Part shown: piece by piece, positions 22,692 through 30,835 of the stretch
How positions within the stretch are numbered: position 1 is the stretch's first letter
How the letters are laid out: each line of letters begins with the position of its first letter
Source of the DNA: Bradyrhizobium guangzhouense
Lineage (GTDB): Bacteria; Pseudomonadota; Alphaproteobacteria; Rhizobiales; Xanthobacteraceae
Direction: 5' to 3'
Assembly (NCBI RefSeq): GCF_004114955.1
Contig: NZ_CP030053.1
Location: forward strand, 3,472,001-3,536,000
Length of the DNA stretch: 64,000 nt
Translations under genes and position numbers: made by a program
The notes under the pieces: model-generated
Databases searched by the model: none
Told to the model about the DNA's origin: nothing
The model's input: the letters and a program-made list of their open reading frames with translations, nothing else

Positions 22692-22756
22692 GTCCATCCG
22701 GCCATCGCATCCCACCGGGCTGACAGAAAACACGTCCCGCGAGATCGTTGGCGCAA

Positions 22757-22772
22757 GTCGTGAACACACGAC
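22757..22772. promoter_or_regulatory. Second inverted repeat upstream of the aldehyde dehydrogenase gene
   Basis: Six-base arms GTCGTG and CACGAC around AACA, 33 bp before the ATG at 22806, where a repressor or activator could act on the promoter or leader. No sigma-54 -24/-12 element was found between the regulator and the dehydrogenase. Confidence 0.35.
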
Positions 22773-22805
22773 GATTAGCGCAAACATCAACATCGGGAGT
22801 GATCA

Positions 22806-24323
22806 ATGAACAAGGTGGAATTCCTCGGCGTCACCCAAAGCCCGTTCGCCGAACGCTACGACAATTTCATCGGCGGCAAGTTCGTGGCGCCGATCTCGGG
22901 CAAATATTTCGACAACGCCTCGCCGGTGACCGGCAAGGTCGTCTGCAAGATCGCGCGTTCCGACGCGCAGGACGTCGAAGCGGCCCTTGACGCGGCCCAT
23001 GCCGCCAAGGCGGCCTGGGGACGCACCAGCGTCGCCGAGCGCGCGGCGATCCTCAATCGCATCGCCGACCGCATGGAGGAGAACCTCGAGCGGCTCGCCG
23101 TCGCCGAGACCTGGGACAACGGCAAGCCGATCCGCGAGACCCGCGCGGCCGACCTGCCGCTGGCCATCGACCACTTCCGCTATTTCGCCGGCGTCGTCCG
23201 CGCGCAGGAAGGTTCGATCGGCGAGATCGACCACGACACCATCGCCTATCATTTCCATGAGCCGCTCGGCGTCGTCGGCCAGATCATCCCCTGGAACTTC
23301 CCCTTGCTGATGGCATGCTGGAAGCTTGCGCCAGCCCTTGCCGCCGGCAATTGCGTGGTGCTGAAACCCGCCGAGCAGACGCCGGCCTCGATCATGGTCT
23401 GGGCCGAGATCATCGGCGATCTCCTGCCGCCGGGTGTGCTCAACATCGTCAACGGCTTTGGCCTGGAGGCTGGCAAGCCGCTCGCCTCCAGCCCGCGCAT
23501 CGCGAAAATCGCCTTCACCGGTGAGACCACGACGGGCCGGCTGATCATGCAATATGCCAGCCAGAACCTGATCCCCGTAACGCTCGAGCTCGGCGGCAAA
23601 TCGCCGAACATCTTCTTCAAGGACGTCACCGCCGAGGACGACGATTTCTTCGACAAGGCGATCGAAGGCTTTGTCATGTTCGCGCTGAACCAGGGTGAAG
23701 TCTGTACCTGTCCGAGCCGTGCGCTGGTGCATGCCGACATCTACGATCGCTTCATGGAGCGAGCGCTCAAGCGCGTCGCCGCCATCAAGCAGGGCGATCC
23801 GCGTGCGGCCGACACCATGATCGGTGCGCAGGCCTCCAGCGAGCAGCTCGCAAAGATCCTGTCCTATATCGACATCGGCAAGCAGGAGGGCGCCAAGGTT
23901 TTGGCCGGCGGCGGACGCGCCGAGCTCGGCGGCGATCTCACCGGCGGCTTCTACGTCCAGCCGACGGTGTTCGAAGGCAACAACAAAATGCGGATCTTCC
24001 AGGAGGAGATCTTCGGGCCCGTGGTCTCGGTGACGACCTTCAAGACCGATGACGAAGCGCTCGCGATCGCCAACGACACGCTCTACGGCCTTGGGGCAGG
24101 CGTCTGGAGTCGCGATGCCAATCGCTGCTACCGCTTCGGTCGGGCGATCCAGGCCGGCCGGGTCTGGACCAATTGCTACCACGCCTATCCCGCTCATGCC
24201 GCCTTTGGCGGCTACAAGCAGTCGGGCGTCGGTCGCGAGACCCACAAGATGATGCTCGATCACTATCAGCAGACCAAGAACCTGCTGGTTAGCTACAGCC
24301 CGAAGAAGCTCGGTTTCTTCTGA
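22806..24323 (+). CDS. NAD-dependent aldehyde dehydrogenase (acetaldehyde type, AcoD/ExaC-like)
   Basis: A 505-residue ALDH-superfamily enzyme oxidising an aldehyde to the acid. The cofactor and catalytic segments are present: [31 protein letters not shown], the general-base Glu in [12 protein letters not shown], and the nucleophile in [14 protein letters not shown] near residue 300. The [11 protein letters not shown] signature is the one carried by the bacterial acetaldehyde/propionaldehyde group AcoD/ExaC. It ends [13 protein letters not shown], also typical. The preceding AcoR-like regulator supports an inducible role in alcohol or aldehyde use. A strong hairpin follows. Confidence 0.93.
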   Translation: MNKVEFLGVTQSPFAERYDNFIGGKFVAPISGKYFDNASPVTGKVVCKIARSDAQDVEAALDAAHAAKAAWGRTSVAERAAILNRIADRMEENLERLAVAETWDNGKPIRETRAADLPLAIDHFRYFAGVVRAQEGSIGEIDHDTIAYHFHEPLGVVGQIIPWNFPLLMACWKLAPALAAGNCVVLKPAEQTPASIMVWAEIIGDLLPPGVLNIVNGFGLEAGKPLASSPRIAKIAFTGETTTGRLIMQYASQNLIPVTLELGGKSPNIFFKDVTAEDDDFFDKAIEGFVMFALNQGEVCTCPSRALVHADIYDRFMERALKRVAAIKQGDPRAADTMIGAQASSEQLAKILSYIDIGKQEGAKVLAGGGRAELGGDLTGGFYVQPTVFEGNNKMRIFQEEIFGPVVSVTTFKTDDEALAIANDTLYGLGAGVWSRDANRCYRFGRAIQAGRVWTNCYHAYPAHAAFGGYKQSGVGRETHKMMLDHYQQTKNLLVSYSPKKLGFF

Positions 24324-24330
24324 TCGCACG

Positions 24331-24365
24331 TGCACAGGCGGCGTCATGGCGACGCCGCCTGTGCA
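24331..24365. terminator. Strong hairpin after the aldehyde dehydrogenase gene
   Basis: Perfect 15-bp arms (24331-24345 / 24351-24365) around a 5-nt loop begin 7 bp after the stop. There is no T-run downstream, so it is a terminator-like or mRNA 3'-end structure rather than a canonical intrinsic terminator. Confidence 0.6.
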
Positions 24366-24470
24366 GATCGGCGATCGCTGCCCCCAACGTCATCCGTCTG
24401 TCAGAGAATTGAGACAAGACGACAGCCCGATCGCGACGACGCGATGCCAGGCACGAACGGAGGCGCGGCC

Positions 24471-25853
24471 ATGACGACCAATCCCTTGCGGCGAAAGATA
24501 CATGTCGGAGCGATGCTGCTCGGCATGGCGGCCATGGCGTCGCTTGCGCCGTCCCTGGCCTTCGCGCAGACCGCCCCGGCGAGCGCAAAGCCCTTCCAGA
24601 CCGTCGACGGAAAGGCGCCGCTGATCCTCGGACATCGTGGTGTGCCGGGGCTGGTGCCCGAGGAGACCGAGGCCTCCTACGAACTCGCTGCCGCGCTTGG
24701 AACCGACGCGCTCGAAGAAGACCTGCACCTCACCAAGGATTGCGTCCTGGTCGCGCGCCACAACCCCTGGCTGGCCGACAACACCAATGTCGCCGAAGTC
24801 GCGAAGACCAACCCGGTCGTCGCGGCCCGCAAGCGCACCGTGCCGGGCGTGCGCGTCAAGGCGCCGGCTGCCGCCGGCACGCCGACCGACTACCTCGTCG
24901 ATCTCACCGATCCCGCCGATCCCAAATCGGTGCTGAAGTCATTGATCGTCGACGGTGAGGATCACACCAACGACTGGTCGATCACCGATTTCACCACGGC
25001 CGAGCTGAAGCAGTGGATCGGCGGCACCACCTATGACGCAGCCAACGAGCGGCCGAAGATCTTCAACGGCATATTCCCCGTCATCAGCTTCCAGGACATC
25101 CTCGACATCGCCAAGGCCAAGAGCAAGGAAACGGGGCGTCCCATCCTGGTCTATCCGGAAACCAAGAACCCGACCTGGAACAATGCCCAGGCGATCGCCA
25201 ATGGCTGTGGCGCGCCGGGCAGCCGTCCATTGGAAGATGCCCTGATCAAGATCATCAACGACAACGGCCTCAACACCAAGGACGCGCCCATCTTCGTCCA
25301 GAGCTTCGAGCCCGGCAGCCTGAAATACATGCGCAGCCACGGCCTTCAGACCCGGCAGGTCCAGCTCATCGACGGCAATGGCATCGACTTCAAGACCGGC
25401 AGGGTGCTGCTCAACAACATCACCAATTCCCGTCCGTTCGACTGGACGGTTGCGGGCGATGCGCGTCTGTACGATGCGATGCTGACGCCCGAGGGCCTGG
25501 CCGAGATCAAGACCTACGCCGACGGCATCGGTCCGTGGAAGGCCTATATCGTTCCGGTGAAGGTGGCCTCGTGGAAGGACACCAATGCCGACGGCTCGCC
25601 CTACAAGGGATCGACACCGGAGGCTTCGACGCAGGAGGCGACCAGCCTGATTGCCGATGCGCATAAGCTCGGCCTGTTCGTCCACGTCTTCACGTTCCGT
25701 AACGAGAAGAAATATCTCGCGGCCGACTATCACGCCGATCCGGCCCAGGAATATCTCAAATTTTTCCGGCTTGGCGTCGATGGCGTTTTCACCGACTTCA
25801 CGTACACCGGTGTTGCTGCCCGCGCGGCGTATTTGCGCGAGCTGGGCTGGTAA
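24471..25853 (+). CDS. Periplasmic glycerophosphodiester phosphodiesterase (GlpQ-like)
   Basis: A 460-residue secreted enzyme splitting glycerophosphodiesters into glycerol 3-phosphate and an alcohol. A signal peptide is clear (KIHVGAMLLGMAAMASLAPSLAFA, cleavage before QTAPAS). The GDPD catalytic motifs follow: GHRGVPGLVPEET, DALEEDLHLTKD and ARHNPWL (the HxxP region). The protein is longer than E. coli GlpQ because of insertions around residues 110-180, as in other periplasmic members. The start at 24471 follows GGAGGCG. It is followed by a 13-bp hairpin. The substrate could also be a phospholipid headgroup. Confidence 0.92.
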   Translation: MTTNPLRRKIHVGAMLLGMAAMASLAPSLAFAQTAPASAKPFQTVDGKAPLILGHRGVPGLVPEETEASYELAAALGTDALEEDLHLTKDCVLVARHNPWLADNTNVAEVAKTNPVVAARKRTVPGVRVKAPAAAGTPTDYLVDLTDPADPKSVLKSLIVDGEDHTNDWSITDFTTAELKQWIGGTTYDAANERPKIFNGIFPVISFQDILDIAKAKSKETGRPILVYPETKNPTWNNAQAIANGCGAPGSRPLEDALIKIINDNGLNTKDAPIFVQSFEPGSLKYMRSHGLQTRQVQLIDGNGIDFKTGRVLLNNITNSRPFDWTVAGDARLYDAMLTPEGLAEIKTYADGIGPWKAYIVPVKVASWKDTNADGSPYKGSTPEASTQEATSLIADAHKLGLFVHVFTFRNEKKYLAADYHADPAQEYLKFFRLGVDGVFTDFTYTGVAARAAYLRELGW

Positions 25854-25867
25854 GCTCGGCCTTTCGA

Positions 25868-25903
25868 ATCGGACACGCATCGCCCGAGATATGCGTGTCC
25901 GAT
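25868..25903. terminator. Hairpin after the glycerophosphodiesterase gene
   Basis: Perfect 13-bp arms 25868-25880 and 25891-25903 with a 10-nt loop, 15 bp after the stop codon. The following sequence is only weakly T-rich. It separates this gene from the pdh operon. Confidence 0.6.
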
Positions 25904-26096
25904 GTCGTTGCCTCGTCTGCGTGCAGAGCTCTCGCAGGCGAGGAGCGAATGTTGCCTGATCAGCGCCAAAGGTTTTGCAAAATTTCGGCCACGTTGCAGT
26001 GCGGCATAATGAAAGTCGTGCCATGCTGCTGCGGTGCTTTCACCCGCTGATGAGTTGGGTTAGAGAGGACCTAGATTTCTCTGACCCGGAATTCCC

Positions 26097-27119
26097 ATGG
26101 CCGCACCGAAGAAAGCCGCCGCAAGCGCTGAGCAAGACAAAACCAACGGCGGTTCGCCCCCGGAGTTCACCAGGGAGCAGGAGCTGAAGGCGCTCCGTGA
26201 CATGCTCCTGATCCGGCGGTTCGAGGAAAAGGCCGGCCAGCTCTATGGCATGGGTGCGATCGGCGGCTTCTGCCATCTCTATATCGGCCAGGAGGCCGTG
26301 GTGGTCGGCATGCAGATGGCCCTGAAGGAGGGCGATCAGGTCATCACCGGCTATCGCGATCACGGTCATATGCTTGCGACCGGCATGGATGCCAACGGCG
26401 TGATGGCCGAGCTCACGGGCCGCCGCGGCGGCTATTCCAAGGGCAAGGGCGGCTCCATGCACATGTTCAGCAAGGAGAAGCACTTCTACGGCGGCCACGG
26501 CATCGTCGGCGCGCAGGTCTCGCTCGGGACCGGTCTTGCCTTCGCCAACAATTATCGCAGCAATGGCAATGTCAGCGTCACCTATTTCGGCGACGGCGCG
26601 GCCAACCAGGGCCAGGTCTATGAGAGCTTCAACATGGCGGAGCTCTGGAAGCTGCCGGTGATCTACGTCATCGAGAACAACCGCTACGCCATGGGTACGT
26701 CCGTCTCGCGCGCTTCGGCGCAGCAGGATTTCTCCAAGCGCGGCGTCTCCTTCAACATTCCCGGCAAGCAGGTCGACGGCATGGACGTCCGCGCCGTCAA
26801 GGCGGCGGGCGAAGAGGCGGCGGCCTGGTGCCGCGCCGGCAAGGGACCCTACATCCTGGAAATGCAGACCTACCGCTATCGCGGCCATTCGATGTCCGAC
26901 CCGGCAAAATATCGCACGCGCGAGGAGGTCGAGAAGGTCCGCCACGATCAGGATCCGATCGAGCAGGTGCGCAACCGCCTGCTTGCGGCCAAGGTCAGCG
27001 AGGCCGACCTCAAGGCGATCGACGCCGAGGTGCGTGACATCGTCAACGCCTCCGCCGACTTCGCCCAGCATGATCCCGAGCCGGATGCCGCCGAGCTCTG
27101 GACCGACGTTTACCGCTAA
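26097..27119 (+). CDS. pdhA: Pyruvate dehydrogenase E1 component, alpha subunit
   Basis: A 340-residue thiamine-diphosphate enzyme subunit that decarboxylates pyruvate. The ThDP-binding signature [31 protein letters not shown], the [16 protein letters not shown] block and the [20 protein letters not shown] phosphorylation-loop region are all present. It opens the pdhA-pdhB-(DUF5076)-(deaminase)-pdhC-lpdA string. The N-terminal 25 residues are Lys/Ala-rich and probably disordered. About 240 bp upstream is available for the operon promoter. Confidence 0.97.
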   Translation: MAAPKKAAASAEQDKTNGGSPPEFTREQELKALRDMLLIRRFEEKAGQLYGMGAIGGFCHLYIGQEAVVVGMQMALKEGDQVITGYRDHGHMLATGMDANGVMAELTGRRGGYSKGKGGSMHMFSKEKHFYGGHGIVGAQVSLGTGLAFANNYRSNGNVSVTYFGDGAANQGQVYESFNMAELWKLPVIYVIENNRYAMGTSVSRASAQQDFSKRGVSFNIPGKQVDGMDVRAVKAAGEEAAAWCRAGKGPYILEMQTYRYRGHSMSDPAKYRTREEVEKVRHDQDPIEQVRNRLLAAKVSEADLKAIDAEVRDIVNASADFAQHDPEPDAAELWTDVYR

Positions 27120-27148
27120 AACGCGCGCAAGCTTTCTTTGGAGTCGAT

Positions 27149-28531
27149 ATGCCAATTCAAGTGCTGATGCCCGCGTTGTCGCCCACGATGGAAAAGGGCA
27201 ACCTCGCCAAATGGCTGAAAAAAGAGGGTGAGACGATCAAGTCCGGCGACGTCATCGCCGAGATCGAGACCGACAAGGCCACCATGGAGGTCGAGGCGAC
27301 CGATGAGGGCACGCTCGGCAAGATCCTGATCCCCGAAGGCACCGCCGACGTTGCCGTGAACACGCCGATCGCGACCATTTTGGCGGATGGCGAGAGCGCT
27401 GCTGATCTTGCCAAGGCGCCTGCGCCGGCCGCGAAGGCTGCCGAGCCCGCTCCGCCCGCTGCTGCCAAGGCTGAATCGCCCGCGGCGAAGGCTGCACCTG
27501 CGCCGCAGGCCGTCGCCGCGCCCGATCCGGAAGTGCCCGCCGGCACCGAGATGGTCACGCAGACCATCCGCGAAGCGCTGCGCGACGCCATGGCCGAAGA
27601 GATGCGCCGCGATCCTGATGTATTCGTGATGGGCGAGGAGGTCGCCGAATATCAGGGCGCCTACAAGGTGACGCAGGGCCTGCTGCAGGAGTTCGGCGCA
27701 AGGCGCGTGATCGACACGCCGATCACCGAGCACGGCTTTGCCGGCGTCGGCGTCGGCGCTGCGATGACGGGCCTGAAGCCGGTCGTCGAGTTCATGACCT
27801 TCAACTTCGCCATGCAGGCCATCGACCAGATCATCAACTCCGCCGCCAAGACGCTCTACATGTCCGGCGGCCAGATGGGCTGCTCGATCGTGTTCCGCGG
27901 TCCCAACGGTGCAGCCGCGCGCGTCGCCGCCCAGCATAGCCAGGACTATTCGGCCTGGTACTCGAACGTCCCGGGCCTCAAGGTCGTCGCGCCGTTCTCG
28001 GCCGCCGACTACAAGGGCCTGCTCAAGGCCGCGATCCGCGATCCCAATCCGGTGATCTTCCTCGAGAACGAGGTGCTGTATGGTCACACCGGCGAAGTGC
28101 CGAAGATGGACGACTTCATCGTGCCGATCGGCAAGGCGCGCATCGTGCGCGCCGGCAGCCACGTCAGCATCATCTCCTGGTCGAACGGCATGACCTATGC
28201 GCTCAAGGCCGCCGACGAGCTCGCCAAGGAGGGCATCGAGGCCGAGGTGATCGATTTGCGCACGCTGCGGCCGATGGACACCGAGACCATCGTCAACTCG
28301 GTCAAGAAAACGGGGCGTGCCGTCACGGTGGAAGAGGGCTGGGCGCAGAGCGGCGTCGGCGCCGAGATTGCCGCGCGCATCATGGAGAACGCCTTCGACT
28401 ATCTCGATGCGCCGGTTGCGCGCGTTGCCGGCAAGGACGTGCCGATGCCTTATGCCGCGAACCTGGAGAAGCTCGCGCTGCCGTCGGCTGCGGAAGTCGT
28501 CGAGGCCGCCAAAGCCGTCTGCTACAGGTAG
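27149..28531 (+). CDS. pdhB: Pyruvate dehydrogenase E1 component, beta subunit, with N-terminal lipoyl domain
   Basis: A 460-residue subunit. Residues 1-80 form a lipoyl domain with the lipoylated Lys in [11 protein letters not shown], followed by an Ala/Pro-rich linker (about residues 88-132), then the E1-beta domain from [18 protein letters not shown] to the C-terminus, with [20 protein letters not shown] and [18 protein letters not shown] lipoyl domain on E1-beta is an established alphaproteobacterial trait. The first 45 residues are nearly identical to those of pdhC in the same operon, implying domain duplication. It starts 29 bp after pdhA. Confidence 0.97.
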   Translation: MPIQVLMPALSPTMEKGNLAKWLKKEGETIKSGDVIAEIETDKATMEVEATDEGTLGKILIPEGTADVAVNTPIATILADGESAADLAKAPAPAAKAAEPAPPAAAKAESPAAKAAPAPQAVAAPDPEVPAGTEMVTQTIREALRDAMAEEMRRDPDVFVMGEEVAEYQGAYKVTQGLLQEFGARRVIDTPITEHGFAGVGVGAAMTGLKPVVEFMTFNFAMQAIDQIINSAAKTLYMSGGQMGCSIVFRGPNGAAARVAAQHSQDYSAWYSNVPGLKVVAPFSAADYKGLLKAAIRDPNPVIFLENEVLYGHTGEVPKMDDFIVPIGKARIVRAGSHVSIISWSNGMTYALKAADELAKEGIEAEVIDLRTLRPMDTETIVNSVKKTGRAVTVEEGWAQSGVGAEIAARIMENAFDYLDAPVARVAGKDVPMPYAANLEKLALPSAAEVVEAAKAVCYR

Positions 28532-28534
28532 ACC

Positions 28535-28837
28535 ATGGCGGGCCCGAAGGAGCAGCCACTGCCGCCCGACGTCATGACCCGCGACGATGCGGTCGAGATC
28601 CTGCGCGTGTTCGTGCTGGATGGCGGGCTGTCGATGGCGTTCCAGCGCGCCTTCGAGGAGCCCGACATGTGGGGCCTGCTGCTGGTCGATCTCGCCCGCC
28701 ACGCCGCGCGTGCCTATGCGCGCGAGAGCGAATACACCGAGGAGGACGCACTGAACCGGATCCTGGAGATGTTCCAGGCCGAGATCGAGCGTCCGACCGA
28801 CACCGGCACCACGACGCCGCGCGGGAAGGGACACTGA
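28535..28837 (+). CDS. DUF5076 family protein
   Basis: A 100-residue acidic, mostly helical protein (AVEILRVFVLDGGLSMAFQRAF, then MWGLLLVDLARHAARAY) with no signal peptide or membrane segment. The ATG lies 3 nt after the pdhB stop, and the stop is 2 nt before the next gene's GTG, so it is translated with the dehydrogenase operon. The family name is from recall of this operon in Bradyrhizobium; the function is unknown. An accessory role for the E1 complex is suggested only by position. Confidence 0.8.
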   Translation: MAGPKEQPLPPDVMTRDDAVEILRVFVLDGGLSMAFQRAFEEPDMWGLLLVDLARHAARAYARESEYTEEDALNRILEMFQAEIERPTDTGTTTPRGKGH

Positions 28838-28839
28838 CC

Positions 28840-29292
28840 GTGGCGATCGAAGCCCATCATTACGATTTCATGCTGGAGGCGATCCGCGAGGCGGAGGCCT
28901 CGATCGCGCAAGGCGGTTTGCCGATCGGCGCGGTGCTCACGCGCGACAACAAGATCATCGCCCGCGGTCACAACAACCGCGTGCAGGAGAACAACCCGAT
29001 CCTGCATGGCGAGATGAGCTGCCTGCGCGAGGCGGGCGCGATCTCGTTCCACGACACCGTCATGTACACCACGCTGTCGCCATGCTCGATGTGTGCCGGC
29101 GCGCTTGGCTTGTTCAAGGTCAAGCTCGTGGTGATCGGCGAATCCGTCACCTTCGAGGGCTCCAAGGACATTCTCGACAAGTTCGGGATTCCCTGGATCG
29201 ACCTTGCCGACGACCGCTCCATCACCATGATGAAGAATTGGCGTTCCATCCCTGCCAATGAGCGCCTCTGGCAAGGCGACATCGGCAACTAA
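28840..29292 (+). CDS. Nucleoside/cytosine deaminase resembling yeast cytosine deaminase
   Basis: A 150-residue zinc hydrolase of the cytidine/deoxycytidylate deaminase superfamily. The zinc motifs are HGEMSCL (His ligand and catalytic Glu) and TLSPCSMCAGAL (two Cys ligands). The whole C-terminal half, YTTLSPCSMCAGAL...VVIGESVTFEGSKDIL and the closing WQGDIGN, lines up by eye with Saccharomyces Fcy1, closer than with TadA or GuaD. A GTG start at 28840 gives the right length and lies 2 nt after the upstream stop. It sits inside the pdh operon. Substrate (cytosine, isocytosine or another base) is inferred. Confidence 0.85.
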   Translation: MAIEAHHYDFMLEAIREAEASIAQGGLPIGAVLTRDNKIIARGHNNRVQENNPILHGEMSCLREAGAISFHDTVMYTTLSPCSMCAGALGLFKVKLVVIGESVTFEGSKDILDKFGIPWIDLADDRSITMMKNWRSIPANERLWQGDIGN

Positions 29293-29354
29293 ACCTGGTC
29301 TGTTCGTCTTCACTGTCGGAGACGACATTTTGAGAAGTTCTTCGTGAGGTCAGC

Positions 29355-30707
29355 ATGCCCATCAACATCCTGATGCCAGCTCTTTCGCCGACGATGGAGA
29401 AGGGCAACCTCGCCAAGTGGCTGAAGAAGGAAGGCGACAAGGTCAAGTCGGGCGATGTCATCGCCGAGATCGAGACCGACAAGGCGACCATGGAGGTCGA
29501 GGCCATCGACGAGGGCACGATCGCCAAGATCCTGGTGCCCGAGGGTACGCAGGACGTGCCGGTCAACGACGTGATCGCGGTGCTCGCCGGCGAGGGCGAG
29601 GACGTGAAGGCTGCTGGAGCTGCCAAGCCCAGCGCCTCCGCCGCGCCGCCCAAGGCGGCTGAGGCTCCCGCTGCTGCACCGGCTCCTGCGCCTGCTGCAC
29701 CCAAGGCTGCACCGGCACCTGCCGCCGCTCCGGTGCCGCAAGCTGCCGCACCGGCTGCGCAGAGCAACGGCCATGCCGGCCGTGTGTTCTCGTCGCCGCT
29801 GGCGCGGCGTCTGGCTAAGGATGCCGGCATCGATGTCGCGATGGTGTCGGGTACCGGCCCGCATGGCCGTGTCGTCGCGCGCGACGTCGAACAGGCCAAG
29901 TCGGGCAAGGGCCTCAAGGCGCCCGCCGCGGCTCCGTCCGCTGGCGCGCCCTCGATCGCGCCGACCATGTCGGACAAGCAGATCCTGTCGCTGTTCGAGC
30001 CCGGCTCCTACGACATCGTCCCGCATGACGGCATGCGCCGCACCATCGCGCAGCGCCTGACCGCGTCGATCCAGAACGTCCCGCACTTTTACCTGACCAT
30101 CGACTGCGATATCGGCAAGCTGCTCGCCGCGCGCGAGGAGATCAATGCGGCTGCTCCCAAGGACAAGGAGAAGAAGCCGCTCTACAAGATCTCGGTCAAC
30201 GACTTCGTCATCAAGGCGATGGCGGTGGCGCTGCAGAAGATCCCGAACTGCAATGTCAGCTGGACCGAGTCGGGCATGGTCAAGCATCACCATTCCGACG
30301 TCGGCGTCGCCGTGGCGATGCCGGGCGGCCTGATCACGCCGATCATCCGCAAGGCCGAGACCAAGACACTCTCGACCATCTCCAACGAGATGAAGGATTT
30401 TGCCGCGCGCGCCCGCTCGCGCAAATTGAAGCCCGAGGAATACCAGGGCGGAACCACGGCCGTGTCCAACCTCGGCATGTACGGCATCAGCCATTTCACC
30501 GCGGTGATCAATCCGCCGCACGCCACCATCCTCGCGGTCGGCACCAGCGAGGAGCGGCCGGTCGTGCGCGGCGGCAAGATCGAGATCGCGAACATGATGA
30601 GCGTGACGCTGTCCTGCGATCACCGCGCCATCGACGGCGCGCTCGGCGCCGAGCTGATCGGCGCGTTCAAGCAGCTGATCGAAAACCCCGTCATGATGAT
30701 GGTGTGA
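29355..30707 (+). CDS. pdhC: Dihydrolipoamide acetyltransferase (pyruvate dehydrogenase E2)
   Basis: A 450-residue core subunit that transfers the acetyl group to CoA. It has one lipoyl domain (residues 1-80, Lys in [11 protein letters not shown]), a long Ala/Pro linker (about 88-135), a peripheral subunit-binding domain (SSPLARRLAKDAGID...GPHGRVVARDVE) and the catalytic domain ending with the active-site DHRAIDGALGAEL. The ATG is 62 bp after the deaminase stop with GAGGTCAGC as ribosome site. Confidence 0.97.
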   Translation: MPINILMPALSPTMEKGNLAKWLKKEGDKVKSGDVIAEIETDKATMEVEAIDEGTIAKILVPEGTQDVPVNDVIAVLAGEGEDVKAAGAAKPSASAAPPKAAEAPAAAPAPAPAAPKAAPAPAAAPVPQAAAPAAQSNGHAGRVFSSPLARRLAKDAGIDVAMVSGTGPHGRVVARDVEQAKSGKGLKAPAAAPSAGAPSIAPTMSDKQILSLFEPGSYDIVPHDGMRRTIAQRLTASIQNVPHFYLTIDCDIGKLLAAREEINAAAPKDKEKKPLYKISVNDFVIKAMAVALQKIPNCNVSWTESGMVKHHHSDVGVAVAMPGGLITPIIRKAETKTLSTISNEMKDFAARARSRKLKPEEYQGGTTAVSNLGMYGISHFTAVINPPHATILAVGTSEERPVVRGGKIEIANMMSVTLSCDHRAIDGALGAELIGAFKQLIENPVMMMV

Positions 30708-30724
30708 GCCGCGAGGCGTGAATC

Positions 30725-30811
30725 CGTAGGGTGGGCAAAGGCGCAGCGCGCCGTGCCCACCTTTCATGGTGTTGGAAGGCGGTGGGCACGCTTCGCTTTG
30801 CCCACCCTACG
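30725..30811. repeat. Palindromic intergenic repeat, GTAGGGTGGGCAAAG family
   Basis: Outer arms 30725-30740 and 30796-30811 are perfect 16-bp complements; inner arms 30753-30761 and 30781-30789 (GTGCCCACC / GGTGGGCAC) pair as well, so the whole 87-bp element can fold into a long cruciform. It fills the pdhC-lpdA gap inside an operon. A related element with the same GTAGGG...CCCTAC ends lies at 34694-34788. Confidence 0.8.
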
Positions 30812-30835
30812 AAGTCCAGTTGAATGGGAGCCGCA

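Noticed and set aside
22692..22805. Sigma-54 promoter before the aldehyde dehydrogenase gene
   Set aside because: TTGGCGCAAG near 22750 recalls a -24 element, but no GC lies at the required -12 spacing.
26040..30767. Long minus-strand open frames opposite pdhA, pdhB and pdhC
   Set aside because: They are shadows of the plus-strand pdh genes: their composition is Leu/Arg/His/Asp-rich, with no motif and no ribosome site.
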